Positions 45,296-55,240 are shown, numbered from the stretch's first letter. The stretch is DNA of 64,000 bases from Chitinophagaceae bacterium DXS (GCA_030345135.1 CP128386.1:2247256-2311255); one strand, 5' to 3'. The notes: a model not told the origin generated them from the letters alone. Numbers and translations are program-made.

Positions 45296-45461
45296 GATGT
45301 CTGATTTGAGGATGCTTGATGTGCAAATTTGTAAGCCTCTGTGAAACTCTGTGTATTCTCTGTGCCCCCTGTGTAACTGTACTATTCAATACGTGTGGTT
45401 ACACGGAGGAACACAGCGATTTTCAATTATTCATTTTCGATTTTCAATTTTCAATTATCTA
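45296..45461. repeat. Five repeat families in one convergent gap
   Basis: Between dnaE and the TPR gene: GATGTCTGATTTGAGGATG (45296-45314), TGTGCAAATTTG, an inverse CACGGAG-type arm (45335-45378), its partner (45394-45418) with a 15-nt loop, and an inverse AATTGAAAATTG array (45421-45460). The first starts at the dnaE stop, the last ends at the TPR gene stop. Confidence 0.8.
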
Positions 45462-46961
45462 TTAAGCTTCGTCTATACCATATAGCTTCTTTGCAAGTGC
45501 CTTAATAGACTGATCCAATGCATCCGCATTTTTAAATAAATCTTCTTCAAACAGCCTGTAAGTATCAAAGGAATAATTTTCCATTTTTATGACCTGCACA
45601 ATTCCCAAAATATTGGCCAGGTATTTTCGCACTTCATGAGAATTGATAAATGACAATTCTTTCATATGCTGTTGCATTTGCATCCTATGCATTTTATTCC
45701 GGTTGACTACATAACGGAAGAGCAGGTACAGCAGCGTTAAGGACAATACGGAAATAACGATCGTGAATATGACTACTCTTCTCTGAAGATCTTTCTCTCT
45801 CACAGCCTCTCCCAAATTATTCTTTAACGTAGATACCGAAGTACTCATTTCCATATTTTTTGCAATAGTTGTGTTTACGTTTATACTGTCACTCACACGT
45901 TCATTCTTTTCATAATACTTGAGCGCTGCGGGCATATCATTCATAGCAGCAAACGTGTTAGCTTTCACAACATATAAATCCTTCAATACACTCAGTTGAT
46001 TTAAACCATCAACATAATATTCAACGCTATCAAGTATCGCCAGCGCATTCTTGTAATCACCATTGCTATAGTAAGCTTTGCCGAGGCTTACAGCAACATT
46101 CAACGGATCTTCGAATGCCGTAGTCCGGGTTAGGGTAAGCAGTTTTTTCAACCCGGCTATTTCCTGGTTCTTGTTGCCCTTAACTCTGTCATCCTCAACA
46201 TTGGCACTTATCCTGGCAAATTCAACGTACAATTCTCCCGATTTAAGTTCATCCAGCATACGTTTTGTCGTAAGCAAAGAGTCTTTATTATTCAGTTTTT
46301 CAAAACATTTGACCTTGTTTTTGAGTATTGAGGCCTTAACCAGGTCATCTCTTTCTATCTTCGTCCAGTCTGTTAAAGCATAGGCATTGTTCAGTTCATC
46401 AAGGGAGCGTCTGTAGGACTTCAATTCAAAAAACAATTCGCTTTTTTTTATTTGCGTGTGCACAATGGCATCTTTATTCTTTGCCTGGGCAGCCACATTC
46501 AGTGCCTCGTTATAACTTAACAACGCAATAGGAAAGTTTCCAATCTTCCTGAATACCTGGCCCAATTGAATGTTTGAATAATATATCAGCGGGAAATACG
46601 ATTTCTCCAGACCCGTCTTCAAAGCCTGCTGCAATTGGTTAATGGCACTATCATAACGTCTTTTTCTTACATTAACCATTCCCTTCATTAATGGTATGGC
46701 TGCATCAAGTTCTTCAGAGCTATCAATCGAATTCATATACAAGGCAAGGCCAGAATAAAGGCTACCGGTGTCGGTGTATAAAAAATAATTAACGGCATAT
46801 TCATATACACTATCCCAGTCGTTTTGTGTGGCATGAGATTTTTTCAGTGCTTCTTTAAGTTGTTTACTGCTCACCAGCATTTGGCTATGCACGGTAAAAC
46901 AGAAACTTGTCGATATAATTAAAGTCAGAAGCAAACTGTATGGTTGACGTGAAGGTATCAT
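45462..46961 (-). CDS. TPR sensor with a lone DHp-like helix, no ATPase domain
   Basis: 499 residues: a signal peptide (ending TVHSQ), TPR repeats in the periplasm (about 75-370: YDSAINQLQQALKTG, FPIALLSYNEALNVA, AALKYYEKNERVSD), one membrane helix (about 395-417: VVIFTIVISVLSLTLLYLLF), a short coiled coil, then SFINSHEVRKYLANILGIV, which looks like the phosphoacceptor H-box of a Bacteroidota histidine kinase (usually SHELR..L). The HATPase domain is absent; the protein ends 50 residues later, so it cannot self-phosphorylate. It may be a degenerate kinase, a phosphotransfer partner or a truncated protein. The stop lies by an AATTGAAAATTG array. Confidence 0.8.
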   Translation of the reverse strand: MIPSRQPYSLLLTLIISTSFCFTVHSQMLVSSKQLKEALKKSHATQNDWDSVYEYAVNYFLYTDTGSLYSGLALYMNSIDSSEELDAAIPLMKGMVNVRKRRYDSAINQLQQALKTGLEKSYFPLIYYSNIQLGQVFRKIGNFPIALLSYNEALNVAAQAKNKDAIVHTQIKKSELFFELKSYRRSLDELNNAYALTDWTKIERDDLVKASILKNKVKCFEKLNNKDSLLTTKRMLDELKSGELYVEFARISANVEDDRVKGNKNQEIAGLKKLLTLTRTTAFEDPLNVAVSLGKAYYSNGDYKNALAILDSVEYYVDGLNQLSVLKDLYVVKANTFAAMNDMPAALKYYEKNERVSDSINVNTTIAKNMEMSTSVSTLKNNLGEAVREKDLQRRVVIFTIVISVLSLTLLYLLFRYVVNRNKMHRMQMQQHMKELSFINSHEVRKYLANILGIVQVIKMENYSFDTYRLFEEDLFKNADALDQSIKALAKKLYGIDEA

Positions 46962-47141
46962 TGCAATAATTTATTTGGGTTACACCATAACCGGCCAAGA
47001 GCATCATAGAACGTAAAACATCCAGCACTCAACCAGTTACAGACGTGATTAATACTAAACAATGATTTGCTTTACAATGTTTACTTAAAATAGCTATTAA
47101 GCTTAACTATTGCAACCTGAAGCATCTTATACCTGCAACAA

Positions 47142-47176
47142 AAAGCCCCGGGCAACCATTTATTGCCCGGGGCTTT
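47142..47176 (-). terminator. Strong terminator of the arabinose operon
   Basis: A 14-bp perfect stem (47142-47155 with 47163-47176) and a 7-nt loop, ending TTTTTGTTG on the minus strand, 20 nt after the GH127 stop. It marks the end of the nine-gene transcript. Confidence 0.92.
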
Positions 47177-47195
47177 ATTATCACCAAAATCTTTC

Positions 47196-49580
47196 TTATT
47201 CAACTCTCCACTCGTAAATTCCAGCCGAATGATCCTTGCTTATCTGCACTTCCAGCCTTAAGGCCGAAGTGTTGACCGCATCAAAATTTACCACATTATA
47301 TTTATCTTTTTCTATACCATACGCGTCTTTAGCTTTAACTTCCTGCCAGTTTCCGGAACCGTCTTTATACAACACTTTCCAGGATGCAGGGATTCTACAG
47401 CCACCCCACGGCCCATCATCGAACCAATACAATTGTACTTTTGATACCGACGCCGGCTTTTCAAAATCATATTGCACCCATTGCACAGTATCTTTTTTGG
47501 GCCACCAATGATAATATGGAACACTGCCATCGTGTGATGAAGATGACTCAAGCTGATCATTTACTGCTCTCAAAGCCTTGGTAGGATAAGAGGCCGTTAC
47601 TTTACTTTTTGAAGCAAGCGTTGGCGGAGGCAAGGGTATTACCGCTGTTTCTTTGTCTGCCACCCAAACACTCATATCACCTGCGCCCCTGTTTGCCCAT
47701 GCATAATAAGGGATAGCAGTAACTACTTCCTTTTTTTCAACTACTTTCTCGTCGGCATTAATTACCGGAGTAATTGCGGTTGTTTTAATTAACTCAACAC
47801 CATCCAGTAAAGACGGATCATACACAGTGGAAGTAATACTATTATCATTCAAGAGCATGTGTCGCACAGATGCATCTTTATTGTCCGGCCATTCAAAACA
47901 ATACACTAAAGGCCCGCGTTGCAAAGCAACTCTACCGTTATCTGATTTTATCTGATCTTTGGCTTTAACATAGCGTACATCCATTGGAAGACTGAATGTT
48001 ATCTTATCTCCTTTCTTCCATTGCCTGCTGATAACTGCGTACCCATTTTCCTTTTTATATTCTACCGGTTTGCCGTTTACAAGAACATTGAATTTCTTTG
48101 CTTCAGCATTTGTGAAAGAATATAAACCGCCGGGAACAGGCGCATCATTCAGCCATGCAGGCAAACGCAAAGCCAACTCAAATAATGATGCAGTTGATGG
48201 ATCAATCGTGAAGTTCACATCACCCTTCCACGGATATTCTGTTTGTTGCTCAATACTTACAGTGCTTTTGTTGAAAGGAATTTTAGCAGTACTTTGAACA
48301 AACAGGTTTACATAGATCCTGTTGCTTCCGGTTGCATACACATAGCCGGGTACAGAAGGAATAAAACGGCAAACATTGCTCGGGCAGCATGCACATCCAA
48401 ACCATTCGCTGCGGGTATGCTGACCCATTGATTCCAGTGGATTGGGATAGAAAAATCTGTCACCCTTAACTGATACACCAGAGATCATACCGTTGTATAA
48501 GATCTGTTCCAAAACATCGTAGTACTTTGAATCACCATGCAACAGAAATAAACGATAATTCCAATAGATATTACCAATAGAAGCGCAAGTTTCATTGTAT
48601 GCACTCATGTTTGGCAAAGCATAATCAGGACCAAAACCTTCATGTCCGGCTTCAGCACCAATGCCACCGGTAAGATATAATTTATGATCTACCACATCGT
48701 GCCAGATAGCATCTATCGCGGTAACATAGCTCTTGTCGCCTGTTAGTGCAGCTACGTCGGCCATGCCGCTATACATGTAAGTTGCGCGTACCGCATGTCC
48801 AACGGCTTTTGTCTGTTCAGTTACAGGTAACTGTGCCTGGTTATACTCTGTTCCATTTTTACGAATGTCCAAAAAGTACCTGGCCAACTCAAGGTAGTTT
48901 TTGTTGCCTGTTGCCCTGTACATTTTTACCAAACCCATTTCAATGATCTGATGTCCCGGATAATATTTCAATCCTTTTACTACAAAATCATTATAAACAA
49001 GATCAGCATTTTTAATAGCGATGTTCAGCAAAGTGGTTTTACCTGTTGCCTGGTAGTGAGCCACAGCAGCTTCATACAAGTGACCACAATTGTAAAGCTC
49101 ATGACTTAAATCGGGATCCTTTTCCCAACGCTTAGCACCCGCCCATTCGTGCAGCGAACCGCTGTCTTTTGCAATGGTACGATTGGTGTACAAATAACCA
49201 TCAGGCTCCTGCGCCTTACTGATATAATAGATCAGCGTATCTATTTGTTTTTCCAAAGTAGCATCAGGAAAGGTTTGCAACGAATAGCTCGCGCCTTCTA
49301 TAATCTTATAGATATCTGTATCATCAAAGGGATATTCCGTTTTGAACTTGCCCTTTTTCAAATGTCCTGCAATTAAAAAATTGTCCACCCTTCCCGTTTT
49401 GTAACATTGATCCAATGCAATGGGAATGGTGACTTTATAATTACGCATAATACGTGGAGCCCAAAAGTTATCCGTCACCTTTACCGCAGTAAACGGCACT
49501 GGCTGAATGGGATAATCCTGCGCGATTATCCGGGCTGCAATTGCCAGCAGAATAAATGTAAAAAATACAATTTTACGCAT
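47196..49580 (-). CDS. GH127 family beta-L-arabinofuranosidase with discoidin-like C-terminus
   Basis: Exported enzyme that removes beta-linked L-arabinofuranose (DUF1680/GH127). From the ATG at 49580 there are about 794 residues: a signal peptide (ending AARIIAQ), an (alpha/alpha)6 barrel (about 30-470), the Cys-rich zinc motif FGCACCPSNVCR near residue 395 that carries the catalytic Cys, and a conserved Glu in YNETCASIGN. The beta-sandwich region follows, and the last 130 residues (VQWVQYDFEKPASVSKVQLYW) are a discoidin (F5/8 type C) binding module. Last gene of the arabinose operon. Confidence 0.9.
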   Translation of the reverse strand: MRKIVFFTFILLAIAARIIAQDYPIQPVPFTAVKVTDNFWAPRIMRNYKVTIPIALDQCYKTGRVDNFLIAGHLKKGKFKTEYPFDDTDIYKIIEGASYSLQTFPDATLEKQIDTLIYYISKAQEPDGYLYTNRTIAKDSGSLHEWAGAKRWEKDPDLSHELYNCGHLYEAAVAHYQATGKTTLLNIAIKNADLVYNDFVVKGLKYYPGHQIIEMGLVKMYRATGNKNYLELARYFLDIRKNGTEYNQAQLPVTEQTKAVGHAVRATYMYSGMADVAALTGDKSYVTAIDAIWHDVVDHKLYLTGGIGAEAGHEGFGPDYALPNMSAYNETCASIGNIYWNYRLFLLHGDSKYYDVLEQILYNGMISGVSVKGDRFFYPNPLESMGQHTRSEWFGCACCPSNVCRFIPSVPGYVYATGSNRIYVNLFVQSTAKIPFNKSTVSIEQQTEYPWKGDVNFTIDPSTASLFELALRLPAWLNDAPVPGGLYSFTNAEAKKFNVLVNGKPVEYKKENGYAVISRQWKKGDKITFSLPMDVRYVKAKDQIKSDNGRVALQRGPLVYCFEWPDNKDASVRHMLLNDNSITSTVYDPSLLDGVELIKTTAITPVINADEKVVEKKEVVTAIPYYAWANRGAGDMSVWVADKETAVIPLPPPTLASKSKVTASYPTKALRAVNDQLESSSSHDGSVPYYHWWPKKDTVQWVQYDFEKPASVSKVQLYWFDDGPWGGCRIPASWKVLYKDGSGNWQEVKAKDAYGIEKDKYNVVNFDAVNTSALRLEVQISKDHSAGIYEWRVE

Positions 49581-49721
49581 GAACAAATTTTTTAAATGCT
49601 AAACCTTTTTCTATTGACTAAAGTTCCACTATAATGCTGAGAAGCGCTATTCCTTTATCGACGGAAAATTTACAAATATTAACCTTAAAAATCTGACTGT
49701 CCCGTATTTCCAAGCAATATT

Positions 49722-51686
49722 TTACATTTTCATGCGTAACACATAAAATGAATATGGCTTCATTTTCAACGGAATAAGATTTTTTGAAGGAACTACCGTT
49801 ACCTGCGCAGGCTTAATATTCTCCGGTTGATCGAAAGAGTTTACACCGGCAACATTATCAGAAGCAAGCATTGTAACTGAAATTTCCTTTGGCAATTTTT
49901 TCAATCCATCGGCGACGATGTTTTTTGTTTTCTTAACAGCTGAAACATTGGCGATTTTGATGATCAATTCATGGCTGTTTTCATTAATGCTTGCGGATGC
50001 ATACAAACTATCTGCACCTCCAATAACAGCATTGTTCATCAGGGCTGGAACCACACGTGTGCCCACATTATTTGTATAAAGCTTTTGAACATAATAGTCA
50101 GGTGTTCCATAAGACTTCAGATTGTTGAACCAGATAAGATCCGGCGCCCACTGCCATCCCTCTGCATGCGCAAATAACGGCGCATAAGAAGCCATCTTCA
50201 CCACGTCTGCATTACGTTCCAAACCTGTCATGAAAGCAGCTTCAGCTAATGCACTTTGCCAGTTATTCTTTTTGATGGCCTCATCAGTCAGTTTTGTATG
50301 TGCTGCATATTCTCCGGCAAAAATGGAAGGTCCATTACGATCATAGCTATCGTATCTTTTGGCCTGTTGCAAAAACCACTCGGGCGAACGATAATAATGC
50401 TCATCAAGAATATCTGCATGGAGGCTCCTCAATGTATCATTCAGGAAATTAAACAGATCGCCATCAGGAAAGGGGCCTACACTATTCACCAACTGAATAG
50501 AAGGATATTTTTGTTTGATCGCTTTTGCAAACAGTTTATAACGCTCCACATACTGAGATCCCCATTGCTCGTTGCCCACACCCATCATTTGTAAATTGAA
50601 AGGTGCAGGGTGTCCCATATCTGCTCTTAATTTGCCCCATTTGGATTCTGTTCCGCCGTTGGCAAATTCAATCAGATCCAGTGCATCCTGTATGTACGGA
50701 TCGATCTCTTCAACAGCAACCACTTCCGCTGAATTAAACTGGCAGGCCATTCCACAATTCAGGATGGGTAACGGTCTCGCACCTATGTCTTCAGCAAGCT
50801 GAAAATATTCAAAGAAGCCTAATCCAAAAGATTGGAAATAATCCGGAGTAGACCTGTGGGCAAATTCATTATTCCATCTGTTGATGATAAGTTTTCTGTC
50901 TTCTACATTTCCAACAGTTTTTTTCCATTGATAACGATTTACCAGTTCCTTTCCTTCCACAATGCAACCGCCGGGAAAACGGATAAAGCCGGGCTTTAAA
51001 TCAGCAAGTAACTGAACCAGATCTGCGCGCAAGCCACCCGGTCTTTCTTTCCATGTATGTTGAGGAAAAAGCGAGATCATATCCAGATCCAAAGTACCGG
51101 TTCCTTCAATCCATACATTCAGCTTTGCTTTTTCCGCAGTTGCATTGGATGGAAATGATACGGCATATTTTTTCCACTTATTGCCGTCAAGCGATAGCGA
51201 CGCATTACCTATCTCTTTACCCTGTTCATTGATCAATTCAAGACGAAGCCGCATATTTTTTCCTGCGCTGGCGTTGGCCCAAACAGAAAAATTATATTGT
51301 TCGCCCTGATGAATACCCATGCCTCTGAACCCTTCATTTTGCAGGCCATAAGCATCTTTTTCATCGTTAATCTTAACCCGTATAAATCTTGGATTATTGT
51401 CGTCAACAGCACTGCGATTTACTACGAGTGATGCTGCAGAGCTTCCTTCTTTCTTCAACTCCTTCCAGCCCATCATGGGTGCATTAAACTCGAACGATCT
51501 GTTCTTAACCAACTCAGCATACAAACCACCATCTGCTGCGAGATTAATGTCTTCAAAAAAAACTCCCCACATATTCGGCTGTATAACGGCCTGGGGTTTA
51601 TGTACCTGCACAACAATATCCTGTGCATTCGAGTAATGTGCATGCATAAGGCCGCATGCCATCAGGAAGGTGGCGATTTTTTTCAT
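49722..51686 (-). CDS. GH51 alpha-L-arabinofuranosidase (with carbohydrate-binding module)
   Basis: Exported exo-enzyme that frees L-arabinose from arabinan or arabinoxylan. 654 residues: a signal peptide (ending YSNAQ), MWGVFFEDINLAADGG, a beta-sandwich insertion (about 80-210, probably CBM_4_9-like), the TIM barrel with the acid/base Glu in GVGNEQWG near residue 372 and nucleophile in FAGEYAAH near residue 457, and a C-terminal jelly roll. It differs clearly from the shorter GH51 at 57612, so the cluster has two non-redundant members. Eighth gene of the operon. Confidence 0.9.
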   Translation of the reverse strand: MKKIATFLMACGLMHAHYSNAQDIVVQVHKPQAVIQPNMWGVFFEDINLAADGGLYAELVKNRSFEFNAPMMGWKELKKEGSSAASLVVNRSAVDDNNPRFIRVKINDEKDAYGLQNEGFRGMGIHQGEQYNFSVWANASAGKNMRLRLELINEQGKEIGNASLSLDGNKWKKYAVSFPSNATAEKAKLNVWIEGTGTLDLDMISLFPQHTWKERPGGLRADLVQLLADLKPGFIRFPGGCIVEGKELVNRYQWKKTVGNVEDRKLIINRWNNEFAHRSTPDYFQSFGLGFFEYFQLAEDIGARPLPILNCGMACQFNSAEVVAVEEIDPYIQDALDLIEFANGGTESKWGKLRADMGHPAPFNLQMMGVGNEQWGSQYVERYKLFAKAIKQKYPSIQLVNSVGPFPDGDLFNFLNDTLRSLHADILDEHYYRSPEWFLQQAKRYDSYDRNGPSIFAGEYAAHTKLTDEAIKKNNWQSALAEAAFMTGLERNADVVKMASYAPLFAHAEGWQWAPDLIWFNNLKSYGTPDYYVQKLYTNNVGTRVVPALMNNAVIGGADSLYASASINENSHELIIKIANVSAVKKTKNIVADGLKKLPKEISVTMLASDNVAGVNSFDQPENIKPAQVTVVPSKNLIPLKMKPYSFYVLRMKM

Positions 51687-51699
51687 AAAGTTGTGTTTT

Positions 51700-51830
51700 A
51701 GCTTTCAGCTATCAGCTTTGAGCTGTGAGCATAAAATGCCATAGGCTATTTTTCCTGTAACATCTTAAATGTGCACACCTGAAAACGAGTCAGAATTAGG
51801 CTGACAGCTGATTGCTGACAGCTCATAGCT
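51700..51830. repeat. AGCTATCAGC-family inverted pair inside the arabinose operon
   Basis: Arms 51700-51730 and 51801-51830 are inverse, with a 70-nt spacer; the second starts directly after the HAD gene stop. It fills the 143-nt gap before the GH51 gene. Confidence 0.85.
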
Positions 51831-52495
51831 TAAAACAGCTTTTCCAGCTTATCGTCCGTATAATCTTTTATAAAAAACAATGTGTTATTATATTGGGAGA
51901 ACTCGTATTCTTCGTGCATGGTTGTGAGCACTACGGATTGCATGCCTGCATTTTGTGCGCTTTCCACGCCTTTTGGTGCATCTTCAAATACAATGCATTT
52001 TTCAGGTGCCATCTGTAATTTTTCTGCACAATCCAGGTAAGTCTGCGGGTCGGGTTTGCTGTGGGTTACATCATCAGCACTTACAATGGCTTTGAAGTAG
52101 TGGCGAATGTTTAAATTGTCCAGCACAAAATCTATGTTAAACGGAATGGCAGCAGATCCTATCGCCATTGGTATACCATGTTCCAACGCCTTATCCAGAA
52201 AGGGTTTCAAGCCTTTAATCAATTCCAGTTTTGGTTTATAAGCAGCCTGGTATCTTTTTTCTTTTTCAATGGATAAATTATCCATTTCTTCCTGTGGAAA
52301 ACGATCGTTTCCAAAAATCCTTTTTAAAACTTCCTCATTCTTTCCGTACATCTGCACTTTAACCTGGTCGTAGGTTAGTCCGCCGTTCAGATCATTATTA
52401 ATAATATCATACCAGGCTTCCGCATGGTAGGACATATCATCTATCATTGTTCCATTCAAATCAAATAAGAACGCTTTAGGAGAGGAATGCGACAT
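51830..52495 (-). CDS. HAD family sugar phosphatase/phosphoglucomutase-like
   Basis: Cytosolic HAD subfamily IA protein of 221 residues, related to beta-phosphoglucomutase and sugar phosphatases. Motif I is FDLNGTMIDD (nucleophile Asp; the second acidic position is Asn, as in a known Bacteroidota branch), motif II Ser in IGSAAIP, motif III KPDPQTYLDC, motif IV VFEDAPKG. The Asn for Asp suggests altered chemistry relative to classic phosphatases. Starts 3 nt after the AraR stop, so it is translationally coupled. Its substrate may be an arabinose-linked sugar phosphate, but this is inference. Confidence 0.85.
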   Translation of the reverse strand: MSHSSPKAFLFDLNGTMIDDMSYHAEAWYDIINNDLNGGLTYDQVKVQMYGKNEEVLKRIFGNDRFPQEEMDNLSIEKEKRYQAAYKPKLELIKGLKPFLDKALEHGIPMAIGSAAIPFNIDFVLDNLNIRHYFKAIVSADDVTHSKPDPQTYLDCAEKLQMAPEKCIVFEDAPKGVESAQNAGMQSVVLTTMHEEYEFSQYNNTLFFIKDYTDDKLEKLF

Positions 52496-52498
52496 CTG

Positions 52499-53233
52499 CT
52501 ACTTGGAATTTTTGAGCGTGTGCGGATTGGGCACAAAGTTTAAAAATGCGTTGAGATTCGTTTTATATTTTCTAACATCCAGTTTATAGTAAAATGCTCC
52601 TTTTTTTGAGTTGAGCTTGTCTTTATCTTTTTGCTTGACCAGCAAAGAAGTCGACAATATTTTACGGCTGAAATTTCCTTTATCGAATGTTACATCGTAG
52701 ACACATTCGTACAAGTTTTGCAACTGCGGAATAGTGAACTTTGCCGGCAACAATTCAAACAAAATCGGATGGAGTGCTGCTTTGTAACGTAACTTTTCCT
52801 TTGCCAGTTCCACCATTTCCTTATGATCAAAGATCATATCGGGAAACTGGTTGATTGGAAACCAGGCTGCATGATAATCTTCACTGATCTGTTGTTTGTA
52901 TTGCTGGATATCTATCAGCGAGAAAAATGAGATGGACACCGTGCGCTCAACCGAATCCCTGTCAGGTTTGCTGAACGTGTGCAACTGTTCCATGTACACA
53001 CCATCAAGACCAGTCAATTTTTTCAAAACACGTGAAGCTGCATCTTCCGCACTCTCATCTCCCTGAATAAATCCTCCCACCAGGCTCCAATGCCCCTTGA
53101 AAGGCTCAAACCCTCTTTGAATTACCAGCAGTTTTAATTCCTCCCCGTCATATCCGAAAACAATGCAATCCACGGCAGCTAAAATTCTTGTCTGTTGCGC
53201 ATATTTTTTCATCGCTCTATTTAAATTTTCCAT
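52499..53233 (-). CDS. araR: Nudix-fold transcriptional regulator, AraR type
   Basis: Bacteroidota arabinose regulators (AraR of Bacteroides thetaiotaomicron) combine a Nudix domain that senses sugar with a winged helix. Here 244 residues: a Nudix fold (about 12-150) whose box reads GGFIQGDESAEDAASRVLKK, with Val, Lys and Leu in place of the REUxEE acids, so hydrolase activity is unlikely; then a winged-helix part (about 165-235: AKFTIPQLQNLYECVY, GNFSRKIL). It lies inside the araBDA operon, upstream of the HAD gene. Assignment rests on domain architecture and context; ligand L-arabinose is inferred. Confidence 0.85.
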   Translation of the reverse strand: MENLNRAMKKYAQQTRILAAVDCIVFGYDGEELKLLVIQRGFEPFKGHWSLVGGFIQGDESAEDAASRVLKKLTGLDGVYMEQLHTFSKPDRDSVERTVSISFFSLIDIQQYKQQISEDYHAAWFPINQFPDMIFDHKEMVELAKEKLRYKAALHPILFELLPAKFTIPQLQNLYECVYDVTFDKGNFSRKILSTSLLVKQKDKDKLNSKKGAFYYKLDVRKYKTNLNAFLNFVPNPHTLKNSK

Positions 53234-53358
53234 TAGCTTCTACAATTGTTCCGTAAGATTTTGTGCTGCCGGAATGTGTGTATTTTCGCCGGTCAGCCGT
53301 TCTTACAGAAAATTTAAACTTCAAAGTAATGAGAAGCAATTGATTTTCGCGCTTTTCA

Positions 53359-55086
53359 CTACCAGAATTTTACATACAGCGCCGAAAGTATTAAAAGTGT
53401 AAGTACAATCAATGTCAATGTTGCCGGTTTTACCTTGAACATCTCCCTATCCAGCACAAATGCTTTCGGGTTTACTTTGGGACCTGCAAGGCTAATAGCC
53501 ACCATAACGATCATGGTAAACATAAAGGCCAGCCCCATACAAATGAGGAACGGAATTTCATAGCCGCCATGTCCATTTGGAAATGCAGTATAGAAGATCG
53601 TTTCATTGCCAAAAACCCCGGGTGCATACTCATTAAAGAAAACGCACAACCCAAAACCGGTGATAATACCGGCAATCGCTGCCGCGCCTGTAGTACGCTT
53701 CCAGAACATACCCAGCAGAAACATGGCAAAAATACCCGGACTAATAAAACCAGTATATTTTTGAATGAAGGTAAACCCGCCTGTACCACCAATTCCCAGC
53801 AAATCGTTCCAGGTAAACAAAATGGCTACAATCATGGAAATGATCACTACTACCCTTCCCGTCCAAACCATCTTCGCTTCATCTGAGTCTTTTTTAATGT
53901 ATTTCTTATAGATATCCAGCGTAAAAATGGTGGAAATACTATTGGCCTTACCTGCCAGAGAAGCCACTATCGCCGCTGTTAATGCTGCAATAGACAAACC
54001 TTTTAGTCCATTAGGCAAGAAGCCCAGGACAGCAGAATATGCCCCGTCCATGCCACCTTTTAATTGAGGAAGATGCCCGTTTTTATATAAAACGTAAGCC
54101 GCTATACCCGGCAGCATAACAATTACCGGCATCATTAATTTCAACAATCCGGCGAAGAGAATACCGGTTCTCGCAGTCTGTAAATCGGCTCCCAAAGCGC
54201 GTTGCGTAATGTATTGGTTGCAGCCCCAGTAATTCAGGTTCACGATCCACTGGCCGGCCAGATACATCAATATACCTGGCAAAATCAGGTATTTATTAAT
54301 ATGTTCCTGCGCCAACGATGCGCCAGCACCTCCATTTAGAGCTGTCTGCACAGTGTCTTTATCAGGCTTTGCAAGTATCATTTTAAAATGCTCCGGAGAA
54401 TCTCTCATCAGCGCGTTAAACCCAGCCAGTGCATCTTTTCCTAAACCGAATTTTTCACTCACTACGGTTAGCGCCATGTAGGTTGTTGCCAGGCCACCTA
54501 TGATTAATACACTCACCTGGATAACATCCGTATAGCCAATCACCTTCATCCCTCCCAGCGTAATGATCACAGCAAATATGGCAAGAACGATCATGGTTGC
54601 GTGAAGGTATTGCTGTCCCGGTAAAAGACCATTGATTGCGATGGCCCCCAGGTAAAGAATGGAAGTTAGATTTACGAATACATACAAGAATAACCAGAAA
54701 ATGGCCATTATTAAAGCCACCGTTTCATTATACCTTGTTTTCAAAAACTGCGGCATTGTGTAGATATGGTTCTTGAGATAGATTGGGATAAACCATATCG
54801 CAATGATGATAAGCGCCAAAGCTGCGATCCATTCATAGGCTGCAACGGCAACTCCCACAAAAAAACCGTTACCACTCATGCCGATAAACTGCTCCGCAGA
54901 AATGTTGGATGCAATGAGTGATGCACCAATGGCCCACCATGTTAAAGAACCTTCCGCGAGGAAAAAGTCCTTGGTATCCATCGTTGCTTTTTTCTTTTTG
55001 CGATAGATCCAATAACCATAGGACGCTACTATGATGAAGTAGACAAAGAATACGAGATAGTCTGAGAAAACAAGTTGATTATTCAT
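53359..55086 (-). CDS. Sodium/solute symporter, probable L-arabinose transporter
   Basis: Inner membrane SSS family transporter of 575 residues, about 14 helices. It opens with VFFVYFIIVASYGYWIYRKKKK and has the family signature region SNISAEQFIGMSGNGF and, later, AGKANSISTIFTLDIYKKYIK. Similar to sodium/glucose and sodium/galactose cotransporters (SglT, SGLT) and to the arabinose transporter AraP of gut Bacteroidota. Positioned between araA and araR, which favours L-arabinose as substrate. The C-terminal helix ends LIVLTLLILSALYVKFW. Confidence 0.88.
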   Translation of the reverse strand: MNNQLVFSDYLVFFVYFIIVASYGYWIYRKKKKATMDTKDFFLAEGSLTWWAIGASLIASNISAEQFIGMSGNGFFVGVAVAAYEWIAALALIIIAIWFIPIYLKNHIYTMPQFLKTRYNETVALIMAIFWLFLYVFVNLTSILYLGAIAINGLLPGQQYLHATMIVLAIFAVIITLGGMKVIGYTDVIQVSVLIIGGLATTYMALTVVSEKFGLGKDALAGFNALMRDSPEHFKMILAKPDKDTVQTALNGGAGASLAQEHINKYLILPGILMYLAGQWIVNLNYWGCNQYITQRALGADLQTARTGILFAGLLKLMMPVIVMLPGIAAYVLYKNGHLPQLKGGMDGAYSAVLGFLPNGLKGLSIAALTAAIVASLAGKANSISTIFTLDIYKKYIKKDSDEAKMVWTGRVVVIISMIVAILFTWNDLLGIGGTGGFTFIQKYTGFISPGIFAMFLLGMFWKRTTGAAAIAGIITGFGLCVFFNEYAPGVFGNETIFYTAFPNGHGGYEIPFLICMGLAFMFTMIVMVAISLAGPKVNPKAFVLDREMFKVKPATLTLIVLTLLILSALYVKFW

Positions 55087-55097
55087 AATGCAAGCGT

Positions 55098-55240
55098 TTG
55101 GATAATTGAAAGTTGATAATTGACAATTGAAAATTGCGAACGATTATTCGGTGAGCAGAAATCAGATTTGCACATTCGCACATTTATTCATTTGCACATC
55201 CTCCCTCATTTTCAATTGTCAATTATCCATTTTCAACTAA
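55098..55240. repeat. AATTGAAAATTG inverted pair with TGTGC insert, araA-symporter gap
   Basis: Arms 55098-55138 and 55208-55240 are inverse; the second starts at the araA stop (TAG). Between them a TGTGCAAATG block (55162-55203) is inserted. The gap is 150 nt. Confidence 0.85.
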
